A DNA stretch of 28,158 bases, from NCBI GenBank assembly GCA_001800185.1, contig MGUX01000136.1:2221-30378 (forward strand), read 5' to 3'. A model generated the notes under the pieces. It did not search any database. It was not told where the DNA came from and was given only the letters and a program-made list of their open reading frames with translations. The stretch's first letter is position 1; each line of letters opens with the position of its first letter. The position numbers were made by a program, and so were the translations under genes. This DNA is from Elusimicrobia bacterium RIFCSPLOWO2_12_FULL_59_9. Lineage in GTDB: Bacteria > Elusimicrobiota > Elusimicrobia > O2-12-FULL-59-9. This document shows, piece after piece, positions 15,131 to 22,117 of the stretch.

Positions 15131-16231
15131 ATGACTGGACGGGACGCGATCGATGGCATGGGAACATCGCAAGACGGTCTCTGCGGAAGCGGTTCGAAGG
15201 ATTGGTCACAAAGCGCCCGCTCGGAACCAGCCGCGGCCTCGGACCAGTTTCCCTTTGTTTCCGTGGTCATCGCTTCCTACCGCCGCCGTGATCTACTCCG
15301 TTCCACGATCAGTCACATTCTAAAGGACCCATATCCTTGGTACGAAATCATCGTGGTTGACCAGACGGAAGAAGAGCTTCCGGCCGACGGGGTTCTGGGG
15401 AACTTGGGCAAGTCCGGCAGGGAGGTTCGGTACTTCCATCTTGCAAAAGCCAATCTTTCGGCGGCCAGAAACCTCGGAATCCAGCAGAGCAGAGGCGAGA
15501 TTATCCTCTTTTGTGATGACGACATTATACCGTGGCCCCGATGGATACAAGCCCACGTCCGGCACTATGCCGACCCCAAAATCATGTCCGTGGCTGGCGG
15601 CGAGGTGGTATCTCAGGAAAGCAAGGTTGATCTGAGCCTGCGAAGAGCTAGGTGGAAACGGCCTCTTTTCAGAACACTGGTCTTGTGGCAAGATATCAAG
15701 AGCGTCTTCACCAGGAGGGCCCCTGGTGGCCGGATTGGCAAGCGGATTGTGGCACAGTTCACGAGAAGCGGTGCACAACTCCATGATTGGACTGTCAGCG
15801 GCACAGGCATCGTGGACTTTGGCAAGGGTTGTAACATGTCGTTTCGAAAAGCGGTATTTCCTCAAGTGGGATACTTCGACCCCCGGTGCACACACCGTGA
15901 CGAGGCTGACCTTTTCATCCGCTTGAAGCGAAAGGGACTGTTGGTCATGTATGACTCCGATGCAGGAGTCTGCCACCTCAAAGCTGATTCGGGGGGGGGG
16001 TGGTTCCGTCTTCCTGACCCCAGGTCCCATTATAGGTGGCGCTTTTACTGCGAGGCATATTTTTTTCTGAAGAATTTCCCCACAATATATTTCCCGTTGT
16101 TCCTGTTGCGATTGCTGCCCGAAGCGTTTCATTCCTTCCGCGTGTTAGGTTTCGGATCGGCTTTGGTGCTTACTAGGAGCCTGATGGATGCGCGCCGCGC
16201 GGTGAAAGAGATAGTGAAGCAAGGAGAGTAA
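15131..16231 (+). CDS. Family 2 glycosyltransferase with an internal G10 tract
   Basis: Up to 366 residues. The first 40 or so are not conserved; the GT2 (GT-A) domain starts at FVSVVIASYRRRDLL (42-56), with YEIIVVDQT, NLSAARNLGIQQSRGEI and the metal/donor-binding motif FCDDDIIPWPRW at 128-139. GCNMSFRKAVF and DEADLFIRLKRKG give the acceptor-side motifs with a D-E-x-D variant. The C-terminus has a hydrophobic segment that may touch the membrane. GGAGG directly abuts ATG 15131, so a later start such as ATG 15158 is possible. At 15991-16000 ten consecutive G encode Gly-Gly-Gly near residue 289; gain or loss of one G would stop translation soon after. The base composition is less GC-rich than the genes before it. 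Confidence 0.87.
   Translation: MTGRDAIDGMGTSQDGLCGSGSKDWSQSARSEPAAASDQFPFVSVVIASYRRRDLLRSTISHILKDPYPWYEIIVVDQTEEELPADGVLGNLGKSGREVRYFHLAKANLSAARNLGIQQSRGEIILFCDDDIIPWPRWIQAHVRHYADPKIMSVAGGEVVSQESKVDLSLRRARWKRPLFRTLVLWQDIKSVFTRRAPGGRIGKRIVAQFTRSGAQLHDWTVSGTGIVDFGKGCNMSFRKAVFPQVGYFDPRCTHRDEADLFIRLKRKGLLVMYDSDAGVCHLKADSGGGWFRLPDPRSHYRWRFYCEAYFFLKNFPTIYFPLFLLRLLPEAFHSFRVLGFGSALVLTRSLMDARRAVKEIVKQGE
15991..16000 (+). repeat. G10 homopolymer inside the GT2 gene, possible phase-variation tract
   Basis: Ten G in a row follow TTC in the frame TCG GGG GGG GGG TGG. Reading the shifted frames by hand, an 11-G version reaches TGA after five further codons beyond the tract, and a 9-G version reaches TGA about 22 codons later. 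Either would remove roughly the last 55-75 residues. Poly-G tracts of this length act as slippage switches in capsule glycosyltransferases of Campylobacter and others; whether it does so here is inference. Confidence 0.5.
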
Positions 16232-16237
16232 GAGGCT

Positions 16238-16369
16238 ATGGTGGCCGCACTTGCGGATCAGTTTGTTCGCAGTGAGTTAGCAAATTGTGAAGTAGAGCTT
16301 TCCATCCCGGACTTGGCGGCTCCAGCTCTCTCGGACTCGGACGGAAGCGCGTTGAAGGTTTGCAATTAG
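16238..16369 (+). CDS. Small ORF (43 aa) between the glycosyltransferase and polymerase genes, unknown
   Basis: ATG 16238 lies 6 bp after the GT2 stop, with AAGGAGAG about 10 bp upstream, and the frame ends at TAG 16367-16369, 8 bp before the polymerase ATG. The product starts MVAALADQFVRSELANCEVE and ends SALKVCN. It is acidic, has no membrane span and no family I recognise, and has cysteines at residues 17 and 42. It fills the gap almost exactly and has a better ribosome-binding site than several genes around it, which favours a real small protein or a translational-coupling ORF. Chance cannot be excluded. Confidence 0.4.
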   Translation: MVAALADQFVRSELANCEVELSIPDLAAPALSDSDGSALKVCN

Positions 16370-16377
16370 GAGGTCTC

Positions 16378-17883
16378 ATGAGAACGGCTAGTATGGAAAA
16401 GGTTAAGGCAATCGGGAATGCGTTTCCTCATTCCCCGGGATCTATCCCTATGGGGGTTTATCCGGTGGCAGGTATTCTGGGAGGGATATTTTGTCTTGCT
16501 GTAACTGCCAATCCTCGATTCCTCTTGGGAACTCTCGTCGTAATCCCAGTGCTGCTTTTCTTGAAGCCTCAGTACAGCGCTTATCTTTTCGTCTTGAGCC
16601 TGGGTCTGACGGGCGCCTTTCCTGTCGCTAGGGGGGATCGCGGAATCGGCCTCTTCTATTACGGCGACGCGCATATGACTTTCGCCGATACAACGCTCTT
16701 GGTCTCATTCTTCCCAATATTACTGGCGATCATCGCTAGGCGGGAGAAGCTGATCGAATGGTCGGTGGTAGATACAGCATTCCTCGCCTTTTTTCTAGCC
16801 ACCTGCCTGTCCGCAGCTTTTGCGTATGACCGGGTAACGGGATTCGTCGGTGCTGTGCAAGTCTTTGAATTCTGGCTGCTGGCTCGCCTCGTCGCTCAGA
16901 GTTTGTCCGTTCCTAAACACATAACGAATTTCATCCTCTTTGTCGTTGTCATGGCACTGGCCGAACTCGCTCTCGGGATCGGGCAACTTTCGCCGCAGTT
17001 AGGCAGTGGGTATTTGGACATGTCAGGGACATTCGCCAGCAGCTATTTCTTCGGCCTATTTCTAGGTTGGGCCGCCATGCTTTCCTATGCTCAGTTCGTT
17101 GCCGCGGCTTCATGGAACAGAGCCGCTCGTAGGTTCTGGTTTGCCGCTTTCGGTGTGCTGGCGTCCGGCGTTCTGATCTCAGGCAAGCGGCACCAGTGGA
17201 TCGCGCTTAGCATCACGATCTTGGTAGTGGGCCTGACTCAAAAGAGTCGCAAGATGCTCCTGGCAGTTGGCCTGGTTGGTGCTGTTGTCACCGTCGCGCT
17301 GAGTGTCCCAGCCGTTCAAGAAAACCTTGAAAACAAGGTTGACCAGGTGCTCCGGTGGACGGAGCCGGGAACGCAGGGATATACGCGGGCGAGACTGGTG
17401 CAGGCATCCTGGCAGATCTTTACCGAGAACCCATTACTCGGCATCGGACCAAAAAACTTCCGGGTTGTATCGGATAACTACCTCGACCGTTTGGACACAG
17501 GAGGTCGGCGCCAAGTCGCACCAGAACAGTACGTAGTGGGGAAGCTGGCTGAACAGGGTATCATCGGATACACCGCCTTTCTCTTCTTTCTGTTCGTCGT
17601 CGTTCGATCTTCATACCGTGTTGCGCAAGGGGTTGAGTTGCCAAAGGCGGTCACGTTGCCGGTGTTTGGCTTTTTCATTTACATGGTTTTTGAGTTGGGA
17701 GAATGGTTTGCCACAGAGCGGGGTCACATGATCTTTCTTTTCGTGGGTCTGCTGGTTGCGGCGCAGACGAGGATGTATCGCCGTAGGCCTTCGCCGGCTG
17801 CTGTCAAGAGCCCTTCTGGCCTTCTATTGCAGGTAAGCCGCACATTGGATGAGCCGCAGCGATTTACCAAACGCTTGGCTTGA
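16378..17883 (+). CDS. O-antigen ligase/polymerase family membrane protein (Wzy/WaaL-like)
   Basis: A 501-residue integral membrane protein. AGGAGG lies 5 bp before ATG 16378, a strong start. About 11-13 hydrophobic spans are visible from residue 25 on. The large periplasmic loop comes late (about residues 315-390) and contains RARLVQASWQIFTENPLLGIGPKNF, the N-P-L-x-G-I-G-x-x-x-F signature of the O-antigen ligase superfamily (PF04932), followed by EQYVVGKLAEQGIIGYTAFLFFL. Such proteins either polymerise undecaprenyl-linked repeat units (Wzy) or ligate glycans to an acceptor (WaaL). With a flippase next door, Wzy is more likely. Its stop overlaps a possible TTG start of the flippase gene. Confidence 0.85.
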   Translation: MRTASMEKVKAIGNAFPHSPGSIPMGVYPVAGILGGIFCLAVTANPRFLLGTLVVIPVLLFLKPQYSAYLFVLSLGLTGAFPVARGDRGIGLFYYGDAHMTFADTTLLVSFFPILLAIIARREKLIEWSVVDTAFLAFFLATCLSAAFAYDRVTGFVGAVQVFEFWLLARLVAQSLSVPKHITNFILFVVVMALAELALGIGQLSPQLGSGYLDMSGTFASSYFFGLFLGWAAMLSYAQFVAAASWNRAARRFWFAAFGVLASGVLISGKRHQWIALSITILVVGLTQKSRKMLLAVGLVGAVVTVALSVPAVQENLENKVDQVLRWTEPGTQGYTRARLVQASWQIFTENPLLGIGPKNFRVVSDNYLDRLDTGGRRQVAPEQYVVGKLAEQGIIGYTAFLFFLFVVVRSSYRVAQGVELPKAVTLPVFGFFIYMVFELGEWFATERGHMIFLFVGLLVAAQTRMYRRRPSPAAVKSPSGLLLQVSRTLDEPQRFTKRLA

Positions 17884-17906
17884 GGGTTGTCGTTCGGAAC
17901 GCAACA

Positions 17907-19529
17907 ATGTCGATCACGAATACAGTTTCTCTGCAAGATGAAACGCCCAGTCCTGGCTTTTCGATCCTGGCGCGCCAGAGTCTCTTTCTTTTTCCGGTTA
18001 GTTTGTTGACTCGTGTGGCCAATCTAGTGAAGTTCATTGTTATCGCAAGGACATTCGGCGCTTCCGCTCACATGGATGCTTTCTGGATCGCATGGAATAT
18101 TCCTGGAGGCGTCGGTGGGGTTGCCGAAGGGGCCTGCGAGCACGCGTTCGTGGCGCTGGGCACCCAGGCGAGAGTACGCAAGCCGGGAAGCGAGTGGAGT
18201 TTACAGATGTGGCTTCTGCTTCTGTTCTCGACGGTTTTCTGCCTGGTCACATTGATTTATGTCCTTCTCGCCGGGTCGATAATTCGCTGGCTTGGGCCAG
18301 GGCTTCCTGATGATTCCAGGCAGATCGCCAGTCAGCTCACTGTTTTGCTCGCGCCTATCCTGTTCCTGAGTCCAGCCTTCGGGTTGCTCACTGCATTCCA
18401 CTACACGCACGAGCGGTACACTTTACGCACTGCGGTTCCGGCCCTTGGAGCACTCGTCATCGTATGTGCAAGCTATTTTGCTGGCCGGCGCTATGGAATC
18501 CAGGTTCTTGCCTGGGCTTATACCGCTTCATTGCTCCTGCAGGTTCTCCCGCTGGCCCCTTTTTTTTGGCGGTCGCATGCTTTTAGGGATGAGTTGCCGC
18601 AGAATTTCTTAGCAGATCTAAGGAAAGTCCTCCTGCTGATCGTCCCCATGGCGTTTGTGAACTTCGCTGGGAATACCAACCTGATCGTAGACCGAGTCGT
18701 TGCCTCACACCTGGGAACGGGTGCCATATCCAATCTGGACTATGCCAGCAAGGTGGGGACTCTTCTCCTCGATATCTGCATTGGCGGATTTCTGGTGGCC
18801 TTCTATCCTTTCATGGCCCAGCAGGCCGCTCATAATGAGCCTGTGCAGGCAGCCAGCAGAATGGAAAAGTCGCTTCGGCTTTCCCTGTTTCTGATTATCC
18901 CTGCTATTGGGTTTGCCGCCTTTCTCCGCGTCCCATTGCTGCAACTCTTGCTGGAACGGGGCGCATTTACCCATGGAGACACAATCGCTGCTGCACAGGC
19001 GTTCCTCGCATACTCGCCTAGTTTTATTTTCCAGGCTTTGAACGCCGTGCTCGTACGCGGATTCTACAGCTATAACGATTCCTGGACTCCAATGGTTGTA
19101 TTGGGTGCAGGCATCATTCCCAACCTGCTCCTGGACGTCTTGTTCTCCCGTTATATAGGGTTTCTAGGAATCGCAGCGTCATCTTCCCTGGTGAATGGGA
19201 TCATCTTTGCTTGCTTAGCCGTAGCTTTCCAGCGAAAACATCTTAGTGTAGATTTCAAGCAAATAGGAAAGCCCGCCCTTCGGATGTTAAGCAGTGTTGT
19301 TCTAGCGCTAATTACAATCCATGTGGGTTCCCTATTCTGGCCTAGAGGCTGGGGCGACTCCTTCCACTCTGCTGGAATAATAGCCCTTACGTTTTCCGTG
19401 ACAATGTGTTTAGCTCTATATTTCGCTTGGCTGAGTGTTCTGGGTGGCGAGGAAACTAGCTTGGTCGCATCGTCCTTGAAACGCCTGCCATTCAAGAATA
19501 GGGTGCACCAGGATGAGCAGAAAGGTTAA
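17907..19529 (+). CDS. MurJ/MviN-family lipid-linked oligosaccharide flippase (Wzx role likely)
   Basis: A 540-residue polytopic protein of the MOP superfamily, MviN/MurJ branch, with about 14 hydrophobic spans. Near the N-terminus, LLTRVANLVKFIVIARTFGAS and HMDAFWIAWNIP correspond to the conserved first two helices; NLDYASKVGTLLLDI and LERGAFTHGDT..AAQAFLAYSPSFIFQALNAVL are later family blocks. MurJ itself flips lipid II. In polysaccharide loci, paralogues export repeat units, which fits the neighbouring polymerase and glycosyltransferases. The start is uncertain: ATG 17907 is used, but TTG 17880 overlaps the polymerase stop and adds nine residues. The gene ends within the duplicated target site of repeat copy D. 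It duplicates in function the remnant at 14494. Confidence 0.86.
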   Translation: MSITNTVSLQDETPSPGFSILARQSLFLFPVSLLTRVANLVKFIVIARTFGASAHMDAFWIAWNIPGGVGGVAEGACEHAFVALGTQARVRKPGSEWSLQMWLLLLFSTVFCLVTLIYVLLAGSIIRWLGPGLPDDSRQIASQLTVLLAPILFLSPAFGLLTAFHYTHERYTLRTAVPALGALVIVCASYFAGRRYGIQVLAWAYTASLLLQVLPLAPFFWRSHAFRDELPQNFLADLRKVLLLIVPMAFVNFAGNTNLIVDRVVASHLGTGAISNLDYASKVGTLLLDICIGGFLVAFYPFMAQQAAHNEPVQAASRMEKSLRLSLFLIIPAIGFAAFLRVPLLQLLLERGAFTHGDTIAAAQAFLAYSPSFIFQALNAVLVRGFYSYNDSWTPMVVLGAGIIPNLLLDVLFSRYIGFLGIAASSSLVNGIIFACLAVAFQRKHLSVDFKQIGKPALRMLSSVVLALITIHVGSLFWPRGWGDSFHSAGIIALTFSVTMCLALYFAWLSVLGGEETSLVASSLKRLPFKNRVHQDEQKG

Positions 19530-19531
19530 AG
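19524..19531 (+). repeat. Target-site duplication, left side of copy D
   Basis: GGTTAAAG, which includes the flippase stop codon TAA, is repeated exactly at 19869-19876. It marks the original insertion point of copy D. Confidence 0.85.
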
Positions 19532-19539
19532 GTAATTGA

Positions 19540-19703
19540 GTAATTGTTTAGCGTGTTTTGGGCCTGTCGAGCCCCTTAATTTTGCTGTTTTTCAGGCATT
19601 TTCGCGCATTCGCAAGAATCGAAGACCAGGAAATCGTGCGGTCTCGCAACGAGGCACTCCGGATGTTGCTGATTTCATGGAACATGAGACGCTAAACAAA
19701 TAC
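19540..19703 (-). mobile_element. MITE-like element, copy C (164 bp, nested in copy D)
   Basis: Read on the plus strand it begins GTAATTGTTTAGCGTGTT and ends GAGACGCTAAACAAATAC, the inverse orientation to copies A and B. GGTAATTG at 19531-19538 and again at 19704-19711 forms an 8-bp duplication around it, apart from one extra A at 19539. That duplicated sequence is the outer end of copy D, so copy C inserted into D's tip. Its first 28 bases match the other copies and its middle diverges from A and B. Confidence 0.82.
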
Positions 19704-19704
19704 G

Positions 19705-19868
19705 GTAATTGTTTAGCGTGTTTTGGGCCTGTTGGATTCCCAATTTTCGCTGTTTTTCAGGCATTTTCGCGCATTCGCAAGAATCGAAGAATCAGAAACT
19801 ATGGAGTTTTGCAGAGAGCCTCTCTGTAGGTTATTGAGTCCATTGGAGATGAGACGCTAAACAAATAC
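19705..19868 (-). mobile_element. MITE-like element, copy D (164 bp), host of copy C
   Basis: Begins GTAATTGTTTAGCGTGTT and ends GAGACGCTAAACAAATAC. The first 54 bases equal the reverse complement of copies A and B exactly, then it switches to a version shared with copy C (to about base 86), then is unlike either until the last 30 or so bases. Its target duplication GGTTAAAG is at 19524-19531 and 19869-19876, with copy C now inserted in its left tip. Near the right end, TTGAGT (19834-19839) and TAAACA (19858-19863) with an 18-bp spacer could act as a weak outward promoter toward the methyltransferase gene. Confidence 0.84.
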
Positions 19869-19876
19869 GGTTAAAG
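19869..19876 (+). repeat. Target-site duplication, right side of copy D
   Basis: GGTTAAAG, an exact partner of 19524-19531. It also provides part of the AGGGAAA ribosome-binding region of the methyltransferase gene. Confidence 0.85.
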
Positions 19877-19883
19877 GGAAACG

Positions 19884-20822
19884 ATGAAAGGAAAGGTTGA
19901 TCAGGTAATCCACGAACCGCACGCCCAGTTTAACGATATTTCCTGCAACTTGTGTGGGCAAGATGTCCCAGAGGTTCTCGGCTACAGAGATCGTCTTACG
20001 CGCTTAGGACCTAAAGGGCATTTCCGCTACCGGATCGTGCGATGCCAGCATTGTGGGTTGTTTTATGTTAGCCCGCAACCGCAGGTGGATCTTTCCTCGA
20101 CCGAACTCTATGACAGGGACTATTACCAGACACACCCTGGTTTTGCGGTCAACAGCGAGGCGATATTCAAGCAATTTCACAAAGCAGAGCTAGAGCAAAT
20201 TGAACGATTTGTTCCAGTAGGCCGTTTGCTCGAACTTGGGTGCGCACAGGGGTATTTTCTGTGGGAGGCACAGAAGCGCGGATGGAAGGTCACGGGCATC
20301 GATGTTTCAAAGGAAGCGATCGGGGAAGGCCGGAGGAAGTTTGGGCTCTCTCTCTATGAAGGGATGCTGGATGAGGCCGCCCTACCCGATGGCGAATACG
20401 ATGTTGTTTACTGCCATCACATGCTAGAACATACTACAAAACCGTATGAGGTTCTTCTCGGGATCTACCGGAAATTAAAGCCTGGGGGCATCGTTGTGAT
20501 CGGGGTGCCAAATGAATCTGCGTTCTCGACGTTGTTGGGTAATCTGCGCGCAAAGATGTTCCATGAGGAGTGGACAAGTAACCTTTGCCCGCCGCTCCAT
20601 CTGTTCGGGTTTACACCGAAGACACTGCGATTGATGCTGGAAAAAGCCGGGCTTTCGGTATTGAAACTGTGGGTTAGCGGTGCAGGCAGCCATCGATATC
20701 CTCCGCACCGGCTATTGCGGGAATGCGCGGACTGGGAAGCGTTTGCAATAAAGCGACAGATCATGTCCTTGGGACGGTGTCTTGGAATGGGAGAGTGGCT
20801 GGTGGCCTATGCTAGGAAGTAA
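19884..20822 (+). CDS. Class I SAM-dependent methyltransferase with N-terminal zinc ribbon
   Basis: A 312-residue protein. Cys21-x-x-Cys24 and Cys54-x-x-Cys57 (CNLC, CQHC) form a zinc-ribbon-like module, followed by GLFYVSPQP. The SAM-binding domain starts with LLELGCAQGYFLWEAQKRGW (115-134; motif I is ELGCAQG) and has GIDVSKEA, EYDVVYCHHMLEHT and KLKPGGIVVIGVPN as motifs II-post. This arrangement is common in polysaccharide loci and probably methylates a sugar or glycan intermediate; the substrate is unknown. AGGGAAA lies 6 bp upstream of the ATG. Removing repeats C and D leaves only 9 bp between the flippase stop and this ATG, so the two were originally in one tight operon. Confidence 0.88.
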   Translation: MKGKVDQVIHEPHAQFNDISCNLCGQDVPEVLGYRDRLTRLGPKGHFRYRIVRCQHCGLFYVSPQPQVDLSSTELYDRDYYQTHPGFAVNSEAIFKQFHKAELEQIERFVPVGRLLELGCAQGYFLWEAQKRGWKVTGIDVSKEAIGEGRRKFGLSLYEGMLDEAALPDGEYDVVYCHHMLEHTTKPYEVLLGIYRKLKPGGIVVIGVPNESAFSTLLGNLRAKMFHEEWTSNLCPPLHLFGFTPKTLRLMLEKAGLSVLKLWVSGAGSHRYPPHRLLRECADWEAFAIKRQIMSLGRCLGMGEWLVAYARK

Positions 20823-20898
20823 AGAGACGCTGACAGAAGGTGCAGATTCACGACAGACGTCGCTGCAACCGATCATGGCATCGGAAAGCGAGGTGCCG

Positions 20899-22098
20899 AT
20901 GATACGGCTGGGATTCGTTTTTCCGGATTTGATCAGTGGCAAGGGAGTCGAACGTTATTCCCTCGAAGTGGTCCGTTTCCTCGCAACGAAGTTCGAGGTG
21001 CACGTTTTCGCCAACCGCTGGGAGAGTTTACCGGAGAGTGTTCATCTACACAAGGTGTGGGCCATTGGCCAGCCATATTTTCTTCGGCTCCTTTCCTTTG
21101 GCCTGGCAGCGAGATGTTCGATCGATTCGCGCCTGTTAGACATCGTCAGTGTTCAGTCCTGCTGTGCGTTTACGGCCGACCTGGTAACCGCTCACAGCTG
21201 TCATAAAGCATACGTGGATTTCTGTAAGACAATGGGATGGTGGGAACGACTCCGCAAGGCCTTGAATCCTTTTCATTATGTGGCATTGTTTTTCTGGTCC
21301 CGGCTCCTGTCTCCGCCTGATTCCCCGTATGTGATAGCCGTATCAGAGCGCGTGCGGCGGGAGCTAATCATTCAGTACCGGCTTCCAGAGGATCGCGTAT
21401 TGACGATTCCGCCTGGCGTCGACCTCGTCCGGTTCAACTACACAAATAGGTTCGAGCTTCGTTCCGAACAGCGGCGAGTATTTGGCTTCCGAGAGGATGA
21501 TTTCGTCGTTGTTTTTGTGGGAAACGAATTTCGCCGGAAAGGCCTCGAGTTTTTGCTCGATGCTCTGGTCCACGTGCGGGATCCAAAGATAAGATTGCTG
21601 GTAGTCGGGCAGCCCGATAGTCTTACACGAATTCAATACCGGATACTCACACTGAGGAAGGGGATTAGTGGCAGGGTGAAATTCGTTGGCCGGCAGTCGC
21701 GAATGGAAGCGGTTTATGCAGCCAGCGATCTTTTCGTATTCCCTTCGCTGTACGAGGCGTTTTCCGCTGTCATTCTCGAGGCCGCCTCGTCCGGGTTGCC
21801 CGTATTGGCGACGAACGTGGGCGGCGTGGAAGAATTCCTGGTGGACGGGTATAACGGCTGGTTTATCCGGAGGGGCGGCCGCGACATTGCGGCGAGGATC
21901 GAAAGGCTCGCAGAAAACCGCGAACTGCTTCGAATGACGGGAGAAAATGCACGAAAGAGTGTCACACCATATGCCTGGGATGTGATCAGAGAACGGCTGA
22001 TAGAGGCTTATCAGATGGTGGCATGCCGGAAGGGGGATCGGCTGTCCCTAGGTAGCGCAGGCAGTGAGGCGGTCATATCCCGCACGCAGGAGAAGTGA
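20899..22098 (+). CDS. Family 4 glycosyltransferase
   Basis: A 399-residue GT-B glycosyltransferase. The N-terminal acceptor domain begins IRLGFVFPDLISGKGVERYSLEVVRFL with the usual glycine-rich loop. The C-terminal donor domain holds IPPGVDLVRFN, VVFVGNEFRRKGLEFLLDAL, VKFVGRQSRMEAVYAASDLFVFPSLYEAFSAVILEAASSGLPVLATNVGGVEEFLVDGYNG, where the E-x7-E pattern of GT4 is seen around EAFSAVILE. It is a retaining transferase using an NDP-sugar, cytoplasmic or peripheral on the membrane. ATG 20899 is chosen for the GAGG 5 bp upstream and because it sits at the start of the fold; an earlier in-frame ATG at 20878 adds seven residues. It follows the methyltransferase by 76 bp. Confidence 0.88.
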   Translation: MIRLGFVFPDLISGKGVERYSLEVVRFLATKFEVHVFANRWESLPESVHLHKVWAIGQPYFLRLLSFGLAARCSIDSRLLDIVSVQSCCAFTADLVTAHSCHKAYVDFCKTMGWWERLRKALNPFHYVALFFWSRLLSPPDSPYVIAVSERVRRELIIQYRLPEDRVLTIPPGVDLVRFNYTNRFELRSEQRRVFGFREDDFVVVFVGNEFRRKGLEFLLDALVHVRDPKIRLLVVGQPDSLTRIQYRILTLRKGISGRVKFVGRQSRMEAVYAASDLFVFPSLYEAFSAVILEAASSGLPVLATNVGGVEEFLVDGYNGWFIRRGGRDIAARIERLAENRELLRMTGENARKSVTPYAWDVIRERLIEAYQMVACRKGDRLSLGSAGSEAVISRTQEK

Positions 22099-22117
22099 GC
22101 GATTCCTTGATATCATT

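Noticed and set aside
14947..19868. A composite transposon bounded by inverted repeat copies B and C/D carrying the GT2, polymerase and flippase genes
   Set aside because: Copies B, C and D each have their own local 8-bp target duplication, and the outer flanks (14939-14946 versus 19869-19876) do not match. The elements inserted separately and do not delimit one mobile unit.
835..19868. CRISPR array or REP/ERIC repeats
   Set aside because: The repeats are 164-165 bp with terminal inverted repeats and target duplications, and there is no regular repeat-spacer pattern, so a transposable element explains them better.
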